DNA of 61,146 nucleotides from a virus, in the IMG/VR virus record IMGVR_UViG_3300021598_001137, positions 1 to 61,146 of that record, one strand, 5' to 3'. This document shows positions 39,363 to 47,720 of this stretch, in pieces (the stretch's first letter is position 1; every line of letters begins with the position of its first letter). The position numbers and the translations under genes were made by a program. The notes below the pieces were generated by a model. That model saw only the letters and a program-made list of their open reading frames with translations, made no database searches and had not been told where the DNA came from.

Positions 39363-39986
39363 ATGAAAAATTTAGATTTATTAATAGAATCAGTTTTACG
39401 TGAATATAAAAACCCACCTATGAAATTAAAAAGAGGTGTTGACGTTTCTCCTGAGTTAAAATATCATTTAGAAAATAAAGTTAGTTTAAGTGAAAACGTT
39501 TTTAGAATATATTCATCAAAATATTTTGATTTGATTAATGAAGCTAGAGAACTTTATAATCAAAATTTGTTATCATTAAACGAAAATGATATATGGTTAG
39601 TTGAATCTGATTTAGGAAAAAAAGTTATCCTTGAAAATGGGGATGAGGTTTATTTGGACGCACCTATTTATGAAAATGACCTTGAGGATGTTTTAAATGA
39701 AGCGATACACCGTGGTAAAAAAGTTAAATTAGGTAGTCCATTTAGAACACCTGGCGGACCAAAAAAATTCGCAGTTTATGTTAAAACCCCAAAAGGTACA
39801 GTAAAAAAAGTTACATTTGGGGACCCAAATTTAAGAATTAAAAATGCTAGTAAAGGCAGGGCAAAATCATTTAGAGCGAGACACAAATGTGACCAAAAGA
39901 AAGATAGAACAACTGCTGGATATTGGTCTTGTAATGTGTCAAGATATAGAAAAAAATTAGGTTTAAAATCGTCAAGAAGCTGGTAA
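39363..39986 (+). CDS. Leader-bearing protein with basic Cys-containing C-terminus, 207 aa
   Basis: MKNLDLLIESVLREYKNPPM opens with LIE and LRE sites. An acidic middle (about 60-115) ends in the site DVLNEAIHRGKK. After it the protein is strongly basic: KLGSPFRTPGG, then a C-terminal SFRARHKCDQKKDRTTAG followed by YWSCNVSRYR. An acidic propeptide followed by a basic mature part matches T4-type prohead core/internal proteins. Cleavage after VLNE would free a DNA-binding mature protein of about 90 aa. TATTTAT 18 nt upstream. Role inferred. Confidence 0.8.
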   Translation: MKNLDLLIESVLREYKNPPMKLKRGVDVSPELKYHLENKVSLSENVFRIYSSKYFDLINEARELYNQNLLSLNENDIWLVESDLGKKVILENGDEVYLDAPIYENDLEDVLNEAIHRGKKVKLGSPFRTPGGPKKFAVYVKTPKGTVKKVTFGDPNLRIKNASKGRAKSFRARHKCDQKKDRTTAGYWSCNVSRYRKKLGLKSSRSW

Positions 39987-39987
39987 T

Positions 39988-40575
39988 ATGAACAAACGTT
40001 TAAACGTGTTAAATGAAAATAAAGTCAAAGAATTTTTCAATAAACACAAAGAATCAATAAAAAAAACATTCTTAGAAGAACTTAAAAATTCAAGTGATGA
40101 TGCTAAATCAGCATATTCTAATTTAATTAAATTGGTTAATAGTGGGGAATCAATTAGTGAAGAAGAACGTGAAAAAATTGGTAATGAACTTAAGAGTGTA
40201 TTTAAAAGAACTTTAACTAAATTAGGTATGGCGGGTATATTTTTGTTACCTGGTGGTACTATATTTTTAATATTAATGAAACTATTTAAAAAGAAAAAAT
40301 CAAAAGTTAATGATTTACCATTTGACGAAATAAATGAGGGTAATAAAAAAATCCGTGTGTTTAGTGAAAATACCGAATCTGATGAATTAAAATGGCACAG
40401 AGATAGAGAGGATAGATTAGTCACAGTCCTTGAAGGTCAAGGATGGGAAATACAAATGGATAACGAATTACCAAAAAGTCTTACAAAAGGCCAAAAATAT
40501 ATAATACCTGAAGGTGTATATCACAGAATAATTAAAGGACAAGGTAATTTAAAAGTATCCATAGAATTTATTTAG
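39988..40575 (+). CDS. Leader-bearing protein with C-terminal cupin domain, 195 aa
   Basis: N-terminus MNKRLNVLNENKVKEFFNKH with VLNE site. A helical region with one hydrophobic segment (about 78-95, LGMAGIFLLPGGTIFLILM) precedes a basic turn. The C-terminal 70 residues are a cupin-like barrel (WHRDREDRLVTVLEGQGWE, IPEGVYHRI), with His and Glu residues suited to metal binding. Starts 1 nt after the previous stop. A membrane-inserted, metal-binding virion protein is a reasonable inference. Confidence 0.75.
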   Translation: MNKRLNVLNENKVKEFFNKHKESIKKTFLEELKNSSDDAKSAYSNLIKLVNSGESISEEEREKIGNELKSVFKRTLTKLGMAGIFLLPGGTIFLILMKLFKKKKSKVNDLPFDEINEGNKKIRVFSENTESDELKWHRDREDRLVTVLEGQGWEIQMDNELPKSLTKGQKYIIPEGVYHRIIKGQGNLKVSIEFI

Positions 40576-41590
40576 AAAACCTTTTTAACGCATTCTCAGT
40601 GATAAAAACATATTGGGATTCTCTAAACTCAGATAAAGTCCTTGAATTAGTGTAGGACATTGCTGATTTAAGATAATCCTCAAAGTTTTCAACCCAAGAA
40701 CTTAATTTATATTCAACCTTATTAAATTTAGATATCCCTTCAGAAGTTTTTAATACTGGTCTATTCCATTTTCTTTGAACTTCTTTGGTTGACATACCCC
40801 TAAAATTTTTATACATGTGTTTTCTAAGGTACGGACACTTATCCCAAATTTTAACTGAAGTTTTATAACTGATTGGGATTTTTTTGAATAGTTTAGTTTG
40901 AGAACAAGACTCTAAAGTTTGATTTAATAATCCTCCTAACATAACATAATCGGCACCTAACATAATCGCTTTAATTATGTCATCGTAATTCCTAAACCCA
41001 CCATCGGCAACTATGTTTGTAGTGTAATTAGATAATTGTTTAATCCAAAAACATTCACTTATTAATGATGCCATCGGATAATGAACACCTGTATTTGCTG
41101 AGGTTAAACAACCACTACCACCACCAATGCCAACTCTAACATAATCAACACCAATCTCACAAAAACGTTTAAATGTTTCAGGATTAGCAATATTCCCAAC
41201 CATAAGTTTGTGAGAATCGGTCGGTCTCATTTCAATAAACCTTTTAGATAAAGTGTGGATTTTTTCCATATGACCATTTGCAATGTCCACCAAAATATTT
41301 TTTGGTTCGGTCTTTTCAGGTAATAACTCTAAGTACCACTCAAATTCATCCAAAGACAGTGAAAAAAACGAATTAGTGTCAACACTTTTAACACCTCTAG
41401 GTAAACAAACAACTAAATTATTTTTAGTAAAAATTTCTTGATTATCGTAATCAATTACAGTATCCATTGGGGAAACAATAATTGGTAATTTATTGTTTTC
41501 ATCTTTAACATTAATCTCACTTCTTGAATTTATTGATGAAATTGATTCTGGAATAATTGTAATGTCTTTAAAATCAAATTTTTGTTCCAT
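40568..41590 (-). CDS. guaC: GMP reductase / IMP dehydrogenase family, 340 aa
   Basis: ATG 41590 gives MEQKFDFKDITIIPESISSI. The barrel motifs are clear: IVSPMDTV, VGIGGGSGCLTSANTG with the catalytic Cys, ADGGFRN and the MLGADYVMLGG loop. There is no CBS insert, and the length of 340 aa suits GMP reductase (GMP + NADPH -> IMP + NH3), the salvage route from guanine nucleotides. Overlaps a convergent cupin gene by 8 nt. Start is 2 nt from the thioesterase gene, so they share a transcript. Confidence 0.85.
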   Translation of the reverse strand: MEQKFDFKDITIIPESISSINSRSEINVKDENNKLPIIVSPMDTVIDYDNQEIFTKNNLVVCLPRGVKSVDTNSFFSLSLDEFEWYLELLPEKTEPKNILVDIANGHMEKIHTLSKRFIEMRPTDSHKLMVGNIANPETFKRFCEIGVDYVRVGIGGGSGCLTSANTGVHYPMASLISECFWIKQLSNYTTNIVADGGFRNYDDIIKAIMLGADYVMLGGLLNQTLESCSQTKLFKKIPISYKTSVKIWDKCPYLRKHMYKNFRGMSTKEVQRKWNRPVLKTSEGISKFNKVEYKLSSWVENFEDYLKSAMSYTNSRTLSEFRESQYVFITENALKRFSK

Positions 41591-41591
41591 A

Positions 41592-42032
41592 TTAGTTTTT
41601 TGTTTCTTCGTTTTTAATTGAGTCAATCATAGTTGTTATACGTTTAATTGATTTTTCTTTTAATGGTAATGGCGCTCCATCTTCATCAATATACACAAAT
41701 TTAGTGTGAGTTTTTAATACAATATATTGTTTTCCTGTTCTAACATTATGCGCTCTGGCCTCAATATATAAAGTCACAGATGTGGTTCCAATAGATGATG
41801 GCCACCCAAATATTTTTAATAACTGACCTTCTTTTGACGGTTTTTCAAAAACGCATTTATCTATAGATACTGTAACCATTCTAGGGGTGTCACATAATTG
41901 CATTGCGTAGGCCACAGCAGATGCATCTAACCACGCCAAAAGTTTCCCACCAAACAAATTTCCGTGAAATCCTAAATCAGATTTTTTAATAGGGTGGGTG
42001 TTTAATAATTCCATTTCTAAATTTTTAACCAT
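41592..42032 (-). CDS. Hotdog-fold acyl-CoA thioesterase, 146 aa
   Basis: FHGNLFGGKLLAWLDASAVA is the conserved helix region of the acyl-CoA thioesterase family (YciA/BACH type), followed by strands KCVFEKPSKEGQLLKIFG. It hydrolyses acyl-CoA to free CoA and a fatty acid. Very host-like. Overlaps the DUF2452 gene by 16 nt. A lipid-altering role in infection is inference. Confidence 0.85.
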   Translation of the reverse strand: MVKNLEMELLNTHPIKKSDLGFHGNLFGGKLLAWLDASAVAYAMQLCDTPRMVTVSIDKCVFEKPSKEGQLLKIFGWPSSIGTTSVTLYIEARAHNVRTGKQYIVLKTHTKFVYIDEDGAPLPLKEKSIKRITTMIDSIKNEETKN

Positions 42033-42412
42033 TTATTATCGCTATTTAACTTAAAACTCCCTACGTATTTTTTATTCCATTCGTTAGGACCAATTAATGA
42101 TAAGAAAACACTTTCATCATTTCCATAGTAAAGGTGATATATTTCACCAACAACTGGCTCAAAAGTAAATTTAGAGTTATAAATCATCTCGTTCCATAAA
42201 AATTCCTCCATTAATAAATCATAGTCTTTTTTCATTTCCTCAAATTTTGATTTAAACTGATGATTTACTTTTTGTAATTTAGATGCCTTCCATCCGTCAA
42301 CATTTTCTATACTAATACTTGGGGCCCCCACATTAGAACCATAGGGTAATAAACCTGGATTATCGGCAACATTGTCAGGTTTTTTATTTTTTCGTATATT
42401 TATTATTTCCAT
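42017..42412 (-). CDS. DUF2452-family protein, 131 aa
   Basis: NPGLLPYGSNVGAPSI and GEIYHLYYGNDESVFLSLIG match my memory of DUF2452, a family of unknown function seen in Bacteroidota and eukaryotes. ATG 42412 (MEIINIRKNKKPDN) is chosen over an upstream ATG at 42430. With the thioesterase and GuaC it forms a block of host-type genes on one strand. Confidence 0.75.
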   Translation of the reverse strand: MEIINIRKNKKPDNVADNPGLLPYGSNVGAPSISIENVDGWKASKLQKVNHQFKSKFEEMKKDYDLLMEEFLWNEMIYNSKFTFEPVVGEIYHLYYGNDESVFLSLIGPNEWNKKYVGSFKLNSDNKWLKI

Positions 42413-42456
42413 AAAGTAAAAATAAAACATATTTATTAGTATATAAAGAGTCTCCC

Positions 42457-43458
42457 ATGCAAGAACACGGTTATAGAATTGAATTCATTAGTAGATTACT
42501 GAAAAGAAAAGTGTTTCAGTATTCAGGTGATTTTTATCAATTCCCTAACCCAAGAAAAGAAGGTATTACATATGAATTCAAATACCGAGTTAAAAAAGTT
42601 AACGACATCAAAATGATGATTCATACTGGTGATTGGAAACCTGTCATATTTTTGGAGGTTGAGCTTTTTGATTTTGATGATGAAATGGATTATACTTTTA
42701 AAAATCTTTTAAAGGCATTAAGGGGTTCTGATAATGTGGAAGGACTTTTAGATATTGTTGCAAAACCCACATTATGGGAAATAAAAGGAGAAATCAGGGA
42801 ATATTTGATGTCTGCAATAGGGTTTGAGGGGACTATCGCGGTTACTAAAACCGACATACAATTCAAAGAAACCGAGAGTATTAATGAAACTAAGGCACAC
42901 AGATTACCAATTCAAAAAATGATTAAAGACGTTGTTTCTATATTAAAGAAAAATCAAGAGGGTGAATTTTATTTACCTGAAGATATTAATGATGAAATGG
43001 TATATAATTTTACGAATGTTAAAGATATTTCAGTTGAGTTAACCGTTAGAAAAGATGACGACATAAAAAGATTTGCAGTTAATGGAAATTATGTTAAAGA
43101 CCAAGATGTTATTGAAGTTTTAGTTGTTGTTAATCCTGATGAAAATATTAATAAATTACTTTACGATATTATTGGCGAACTAAATGATTTGTTTGCTCAC
43201 GAATTAGAACACTACAGACAATATAAATCGGGAGAGTTTGAGTTAGGGGGTAATGCGGATATTGAAGACCCATTAGAATATTACACAAGACCTGAAGAAA
43301 TTAAAGCACAATTAAAAGGGTTTAAACGATTATCAAAAATTCGTAGGATACCTTTAAATGCAACAATTAGAAATTGGTTTGAAACTCATGAAGATATTCA
43401 CCATTTAAATAATAAAGATAAGGAAAAAGTGATAAACACTTTGTTACAAAACGTTTAA
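42457..43458 (+). CDS. HExxH zinc metallopeptidase-like protein, 333 aa
   Basis: FAHELEHYRQYKSGE at residues about 248-252 is a zincin HExxH, and EYYTRPEEIKAQ about 25 residues later probably gives the third Glu. I recall this HELEHxRQ ... TRPEE pairing in other phage proteins. Residues about 120-150 include ESINETKAHRL, with an INE site that could release the mature peptidase domain. TATTTAT is upstream near 42429. Target unknown; virion maturation or host protein cleavage are options. Confidence 0.8.
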   Translation: MQEHGYRIEFISRLLKRKVFQYSGDFYQFPNPRKEGITYEFKYRVKKVNDIKMMIHTGDWKPVIFLEVELFDFDDEMDYTFKNLLKALRGSDNVEGLLDIVAKPTLWEIKGEIREYLMSAIGFEGTIAVTKTDIQFKETESINETKAHRLPIQKMIKDVVSILKKNQEGEFYLPEDINDEMVYNFTNVKDISVELTVRKDDDIKRFAVNGNYVKDQDVIEVLVVVNPDENINKLLYDIIGELNDLFAHELEHYRQYKSGEFELGGNADIEDPLEYYTRPEEIKAQLKGFKRLSKIRRIPLNATIRNWFETHEDIHHLNNKDKEKVINTLLQNV

Positions 43459-44084
43459 TTTTGTAATTTACTAATTAGTTTCTTAAAAAATTCACTTAAA
43501 ACTTTACCTGATAAAGTAATTAATTTTGACATCCCGATTGACGAAACAAATAACATAGTATCGTCATACGTAACTTGACCTGTTTGTACTAAGTTTATAA
43601 TTGGACCTAGTGATGGTATCATAAAGGCGTAAGATAACATTGTCACCATACTACCAACATTAATATCAATTGATTTTAAAAATGAAATAAAAGTTTTCTT
43701 TAAATTTTTAGATTTATTAAGTGCGATTTTAAATACATCAAACAAACCTTTTTCTTTAATTTTATCAATAATATCACCAATAAAAGTTCTATTATTCATA
43801 AAAATAGTTCCTACAATACCTAATAAAATTAATGTCGTATCTCTATCACTTAATTCAGGATACTCGCCTGATAAAAAATCATTAACTGGTTTCATAAAAC
43901 CACCAATACCCGCTCCCCAAGTAATTAAAAATCCAAGATTGTTTGAAAACTCATCTTTAGAAAATTCTGTAATTCGTTTAAAAAGATTATAGTTTTGTTT
44001 CACATCATCTTCTATTTCGTTATTAAGAGACTCAACAATAAGTTTTCTTTTTTGTTCTTCAGTAATTAAAATTGTGGTTTTCAT
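43455..44084 (-). CDS. Leader-bearing membrane protein (ILITE), 209 aa
   Basis: MKTTILITEEQKRKLIVESL is the leader, with a second site VES. Several hydrophobic segments follow (about 48-64, 85-100, 140-165, 175-190), so this is a multi-span or pore-like protein. TATTTAT lies 6 nt upstream on this strand. A leader-tagged membrane protein suggests a role in DNA ejection or host membrane insertion. Function inferred. Confidence 0.75.
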   Translation of the reverse strand: MKTTILITEEQKRKLIVESLNNEIEDDVKQNYNLFKRITEFSKDEFSNNLGFLITWGAGIGGFMKPVNDFLSGEYPELSDRDTTLILLGIVGTIFMNNRTFIGDIIDKIKEKGLFDVFKIALNKSKNLKKTFISFLKSIDINVGSMVTMLSYAFMIPSLGPIINLVQTGQVTYDDTMLFVSSIGMSKLITLSGKVLSEFFKKLISKLQN

Positions 44085-44090
44085 ATTAAT

Positions 44091-44097
44091 ATAAATA
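44091..44097 (-). promoter_or_regulatory. TATTTAT motif on minus strand
   Basis: Reverse strand reads TATTTAT, 6 nt before the ATG at 44084; a plus-strand copy for the next gene lies 20 nt away. Confidence 0.4.
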
Positions 44098-44130
44098 TCT
44101 TGTTATATTTATTAATAAATATTTTATATC

Positions 44131-44847
44131 ATGTTTAAACCAAAATTACAAGAAAAGGATAGAATTAGATTATTAAATATGGAAGGTGAAACCAAACCTT
44201 ACCCTGGTTGTTATGGTGTAGTTAGAGGTGTATTTAGAGACCCTGACGATGGTTCTGAAGCTTACTATGTTAATTGGGATGATGGTGATAAAGAAAATAT
44301 TGGTAACATCATATCAACCAATAATCTATTCTCAACTACAGACAGATGGATGTTAATTAACAGAGCAAAATCCCCAATTGAAGAGAAATGGTCTCAAAAA
44401 TATAAAAAAAGTATTGATTGTAAAAACCCAAAAGGGTTCTCTCAAAAAGCTCATTGTCAAGGAAGAAAAAAAAGAAAGGTAAATGAAGACCGTGATATGG
44501 ATACCTTTATTAAAAATGCCGATGTCGTTAAATACTTTAAAATGAATAATAAAAATTACCTCTTGGAATTAGTTAGATTTTTAAAATTAATTAAAAAGTC
44601 GGGTATAGTTAATATGTTTGGAGCTTCTCCGTTCTTATATATGGGTAGAGATTATATTGATAGACACTATGGTGATGGAACGATAGGCGACGATGAAGCG
44701 TTTGAGGAAGTATTAGATATGGCAGATGATGCTAGAAATATAATGATTATGGTCACAATGAATCTAATTGAAGATAAGTACAAAATTGATTCAGAAAAAT
44801 TAGGTGATGATGAAGATAAAACATCAATTATTTTACTTTTAGAATAA
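44131..44847 (+). CDS. Protein with conserved Cys motif (GFSQKAHCQGR), 238 aa
   Basis: Residues 1-75 look like a small barrel (CYGVVRGVFRDPDDGSEAY, VNWDDGD), as in KOW/SH3-like folds. Then SIDCKNPKGFSQKAHCQG and RKKRKVNED, a basic two-Cys motif I recall in many marine phage proteins, ending at a possible cleavage site (VNED). The C-terminal 100 residues are helical and acidic. The last codons overlap an antisense gene remnant. Structural or core role inferred. Confidence 0.75.
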   Translation: MFKPKLQEKDRIRLLNMEGETKPYPGCYGVVRGVFRDPDDGSEAYYVNWDDGDKENIGNIISTNNLFSTTDRWMLINRAKSPIEEKWSQKYKKSIDCKNPKGFSQKAHCQGRKKRKVNEDRDMDTFIKNADVVKYFKMNNKNYLLELVRFLKLIKKSGIVNMFGASPFLYMGRDYIDRHYGDGTIGDDEAFEEVLDMADDARNIMIMVTMNLIEDKYKIDSEKLGDDEDKTSIILLLE

Positions 44848-44954
44848 AGAATACGAGGACCGTTACCAAACTCCTCAACAATACCAATAATCGCACTTTC
44901 AAGACCATCCAACATAACAGCACCTTCAGCGAAAAATTCCAAATCCTTATCCAT
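44667..44954 (-). pseudogene. Truncated conserved phage protein (N-terminal part)
   Basis: Residues 1-46 read MDKDLEFFAEGAVMLDGLES, then AIIGIVEEFGNGPRILYSKS, which I recall as the start of a widespread small phage protein. From about residue 47 the sequence becomes low-complexity Ser/Ile because it runs antisense through the 44131 gene. The original 3' end seems lost, so this looks like a remnant, or a short gene extended by overlap. Confidence 0.5.
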
Positions 44955-45011
44955 ATTTTAATGATAAATTTAATATTGTTGTTAATCAACATATTTATAA
45001 ATAAAAAAATT

Positions 45012-45146
45012 ATGAACGCTTATTTTTTCAATATTACAAACGAGGAAAGAAATAACATATTAGACAAGCATAAAGAAATTTATGACGGATATGTGACTCA
45101 ATATCCGTTAATAATAGAGGTGAAGTTGGTGAGTATAGAAATATGA
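45012..45146 (+). CDS. Leader-only small protein (second leader type), 44 aa
   Basis: MNAYFFNITNEERNNILDKH then KEIYDGY matches the second leader type (compare 4415 and 7717) with almost no body after it. It is preceded by TATTTAT. It may be a truncated cargo gene or a free targeting peptide. Overlaps the next gene start by 4 nt. Confidence 0.55.
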   Translation: MNAYFFNITNEERNNILDKHKEIYDGYVTQYPLIIEVKLVSIEI

Positions 45147-45484
45147 ATATCAATGAAATGAAATATGATGGTAAAGATACTGGATTGTTTTCCGATGAAG
45201 CAACTGAGGACGTTTATTCAGGGTCTCACGGATTTGAACCTGAAGAAACATTTGAAGAGTTAGATGAAATGCAACTAGATACAATTGGTGATGGACCCAT
45301 GGATTTAGAACACGGAACTGTTGACTTTAATGAGGAAGTATGTTCAATTTGTGGAATGATTGACTGTGAATGTGACCACCACGACGATAGTATCTTTGAT
45401 GAACTTGACGACGATATGGTTGAACCATTACAAGAACAATTAAATAGAACTATTGACATGTTCAATAGATTTAAGAAATATTGA
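45143..45484 (+). CDS. Acidic protein with Cys/His cluster, 113 aa
   Basis: Begins MNINEMKYDG (INE site). The body is extremely acidic, with VCSICGMIDCECDHHDD near residue 70: a CxxC...CxCxHH cluster fit for one zinc ion. Followed closely by another acidic protein gene. Acidic small proteins of this kind may mimic DNA or act in the core; that is inference. Confidence 0.65.
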   Translation: MNINEMKYDGKDTGLFSDEATEDVYSGSHGFEPEETFEELDEMQLDTIGDGPMDLEHGTVDFNEEVCSICGMIDCECDHHDDSIFDELDDDMVEPLQEQLNRTIDMFNRFKKY

Positions 45485-45485
45485 A

Positions 45486-45803
45486 ATGGAAATTAAGGAA
45501 TTAGTGTCGTTTTACATTAATGAATCATCGCAAACATTAGACGTAACTTTTAGAACTTTATTAGATACTGACGATGAAATTAGAACTGACCAAATAAATT
45601 TTAGTGAAATTAAAAATTTTGGTTATGATGTTTTACTTAATAGGATTGATGAATTTGAAGACTTGTTAGATGAGGACGAATTTGAATATGATGATTTTGA
45701 CGAACTTTTTGAAGATGATGAATTAGAAGATGACGTAATTTCGTTTTTAAATGAATATTACTTAATAAATTCAGGTAACTTGCCTAAGGCCGAATTTTTT
45801 TAA
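45486..45803 (+). CDS. Acidic small protein, 105 aa
   Basis: ATG 45486, 1 nt after the previous stop; earlier Met codons belong to the overlapping frame. Strongly acidic second half (DEFEDLLDEDEFEYDDFDEL), then a short C-terminal helix. No leader site. Net charge suggests DNA mimicry or interaction with a basic partner. Not recognised. Confidence 0.65.
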   Translation: MEIKELVSFYINESSQTLDVTFRTLLDTDDEIRTDQINFSEIKNFGYDVLLNRIDEFEDLLDEDEFEYDDFDELFEDDELEDDVISFLNEYYLINSGNLPKAEFF

Positions 45804-45807
45804 AAAT

Positions 45808-46977
45808 ATGAAAAATAGAATTAACATTAATGAAAGGGAATTAAAAACCTCAATTAGAAAGGTTTTAAATGAACAACTTTTAAACAAATCGGTGGAATCA
45901 AAATTGTTCCCTAATGTCATTGATAAAATGAAAAGAATGAATGATGGGGTTTATAAAGATTTTGATAAGTCTTACGATTACAAATTAGAGAATATGAAGT
46001 GGTTCTTTAAAAGAAAAACAGATAAATCAAACAATTGGGTTAGTTTAGAGAAATACCCCGTAGCATTAAAAAAATTATACGGACAATTATCATCAACTTT
46101 AAATAAGAAATATCAAAAAGCGAATAACCAAAAATTCATTATGGGGTTCCAATTATGGATGAATAAAAATAAACCCAATTGGTTTAAAGGTGGTAAGTTA
46201 CCTAACAATTATCTAGGGACATATGGTCCTGAAACAAAAAATGCGATGAAAACTTACAAACAATCTTATGTGAGTGCTCTAAAACAAGAAACTAAAAAAA
46301 GTGGGACACTTTGGGATGATGTGAAAAACTTAGCATCTGTTGCGGGTGTTGCGTTAGATGCGTTTTTAACTTTTACGTCCCCAGCATACTCTGGTGTTAA
46401 AACAGCGGGAAATGCTGCGGTCAGAGGAGTTAAAAAGTTTTTAAGAAAACAATTTCCAAATGTTATTCAGTTATTTTATTCAAGGGATTTAGACGAGTCC
46501 GACTTTAAACCTGACCAATTGGCGGTCATTAAAACTGCGGTTAATAATGCGGTTAAAAGAACTGGTAAAACTAAATTAGGCGCTACCGAATATGTTGATT
46601 ATGGTAAAGAAAATGCCGATAAATGGTTCGGACCTGGTGGTGTAAAATCTGTAGATATGGTTTTGAATACTTTAAATAGTAATCCTATATTTATGATAGC
46701 AACAACTTTAGGTAGATTTACTTATAAAATTGAAAATGGTAAACTAAAAGTAACCGACATTTATGACTTTAGTCCTATTCCTGATGCTAAAACAAATTTA
46801 AAGGAACTTGAAAACTTAACATATCCGCAAAAAATATTAAAAATAAAAAATGAAAACCCGAAGGCTGGGTGGTACGCTTGTATTAGACATTTGGCTTACT
46901 TAGAACATCCTGACACCAATGTTAATAATAAACCAAAAGTAAATATTACTATAGATTATCCTCAAAATGTTGCGTAA
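45808..46977 (+). CDS. Leader-bearing protein with peptidoglycan-binding-like domain, 389 aa
   Basis: MKNRININERELKTSIRKVL then NEQ: leader with NINE and VLNE sites. Residues about 105-150 resemble a PG_binding_1 repeat (FQLWMNKNKPNWF ... YGPETKNAMKTYKQ). A hydrophobic amphipathic stretch (about 175-200, LASVAGVALDAFLTF) precedes a basic helix, and the C-terminal 150 residues are soluble. Wall-binding plus membrane-active segments suggest an internal virion protein used at entry. Inference. Confidence 0.75.
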   Translation: MKNRININERELKTSIRKVLNEQLLNKSVESKLFPNVIDKMKRMNDGVYKDFDKSYDYKLENMKWFFKRKTDKSNNWVSLEKYPVALKKLYGQLSSTLNKKYQKANNQKFIMGFQLWMNKNKPNWFKGGKLPNNYLGTYGPETKNAMKTYKQSYVSALKQETKKSGTLWDDVKNLASVAGVALDAFLTFTSPAYSGVKTAGNAAVRGVKKFLRKQFPNVIQLFYSRDLDESDFKPDQLAVIKTAVNNAVKRTGKTKLGATEYVDYGKENADKWFGPGGVKSVDMVLNTLNSNPIFMIATTLGRFTYKIENGKLKVTDIYDFSPIPDAKTNLKELENLTYPQKILKIKNENPKAGWYACIRHLAYLEHPDTNVNNKPKVNITIDYPQNVA

Positions 46978-46997
46978 TTGAAAAAATCCATTATCTT

Positions 46998-47005
46998 TGT
47001 AATAA
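46998..47005 (+). promoter_or_regulatory. Bacteroidota-type -7 box TATCTTTG
   Basis: TATCTTTG with TTGCGT about 16 nt upstream; leaves a short leader before the ATG at 47021. Position approximate to within a few bases. Confidence 0.5.
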
Positions 47006-47020
47006 TAAAAAGACAAAGAG

Positions 47021-47365
47021 ATGAAATTCATAAAATCAATTTATTGGGGTAGTGTTATTTTTTGGTTAGTCGTTTTTTCAGTTATTTTACTTTGTGGTAA
47101 CGAATCTTACGTTGTTAGTCCGTACCTTTTAAAAGGATATTCATACGATTCATATCTTGATTTGTTCGCGACTTTGTTTTTAAAAGATAATAATCTGACT
47201 TTATTTGAAAAATGCTGTGATATCATCAACTACATTGGTAGAAATTACGGGTATTCATATCAAGACATTAATATTATTATATTTGTTATTATATCTCCAT
47301 TACTGATGTTAAATTTAATAGTAATTTCAGTGTCTCAATTTTTCTTCATACTATCTAAAAAATAG
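47021..47365 (+). CDS. Two-helix membrane protein, 114 aa
   Basis: Membrane segments at about 8-27 and 85-108 separated by a soluble loop with CCDIINYIG. No leader and a host-type promoter, unlike its neighbours, so it may be expressed earlier. Terminator follows at once. Function unknown. Confidence 0.65.
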   Translation: MKFIKSIYWGSVIFWLVVFSVILLCGNESYVVSPYLLKGYSYDSYLDLFATLFLKDNNLTLFEKCCDIINYIGRNYGYSYQDINIIIFVIISPLLMLNLIVISVSQFFFILSKK

Positions 47366-47377
47366 TTTTTAAAACCA

Positions 47378-47400
47378 CCCCCTCAATTAGGGGGTTTTTT
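47378..47400 (+). terminator. Rho-independent terminator
   Basis: CCCCCT / AGGGGG stem, five-base loop, six T. Confidence 0.8.
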
Positions 47401-47411
47401 ATTTCCATTAA

Positions 47412-47418
47412 TATTTAT
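47412..47418 (+). promoter_or_regulatory. TATTTAT motif, candidate late-type promoter
   Basis: TATTTAT 4 nt before the ATG at 47423. Confidence 0.45.
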
Positions 47419-47422
47419 AACT

Positions 47423-47674
47423 ATGAGAAGTGAAATTGACAATATAATCTCAGTTATGAATATGGTTATTAATAAATCATATGACACAGAATTAAGTGAA
47501 CAAGATACCACTACGGCGGGCGGAGGAGATACTGGTGGAGATACAAAACCAGATTATCCGACAGTGACAAAATGGGAATCAGGTGTTGCTAGAGGACCTG
47601 CCAATCAAATAGCGATAGTTAAATGGGCGGACATTGTAAAAGTTAACAGAGGTAAAGCTAATACTTTATTGTAA
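47423..47674 (+). CDS. Leader-bearing small protein with Gly/Thr linker, 83 aa
   Basis: MRSEIDNIISVMNMVINKSY then DTELSEQ resembles the third leader type (compare 12581). A Gly/Thr/Asp-rich linker and a short basic C-terminal segment (WADIVKVNRGKANTLL) follow. Same general plan as the 12581 gene. Function unknown. Confidence 0.65.
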   Translation: MRSEIDNIISVMNMVINKSYDTELSEQDTTTAGGGDTGGDTKPDYPTVTKWESGVARGPANQIAIVKWADIVKVNRGKANTLL

Positions 47675-47720
47675 AATTTACTTTTTTATATTATAAACTA
47701 TTTATAAGATAAAATAAGAT

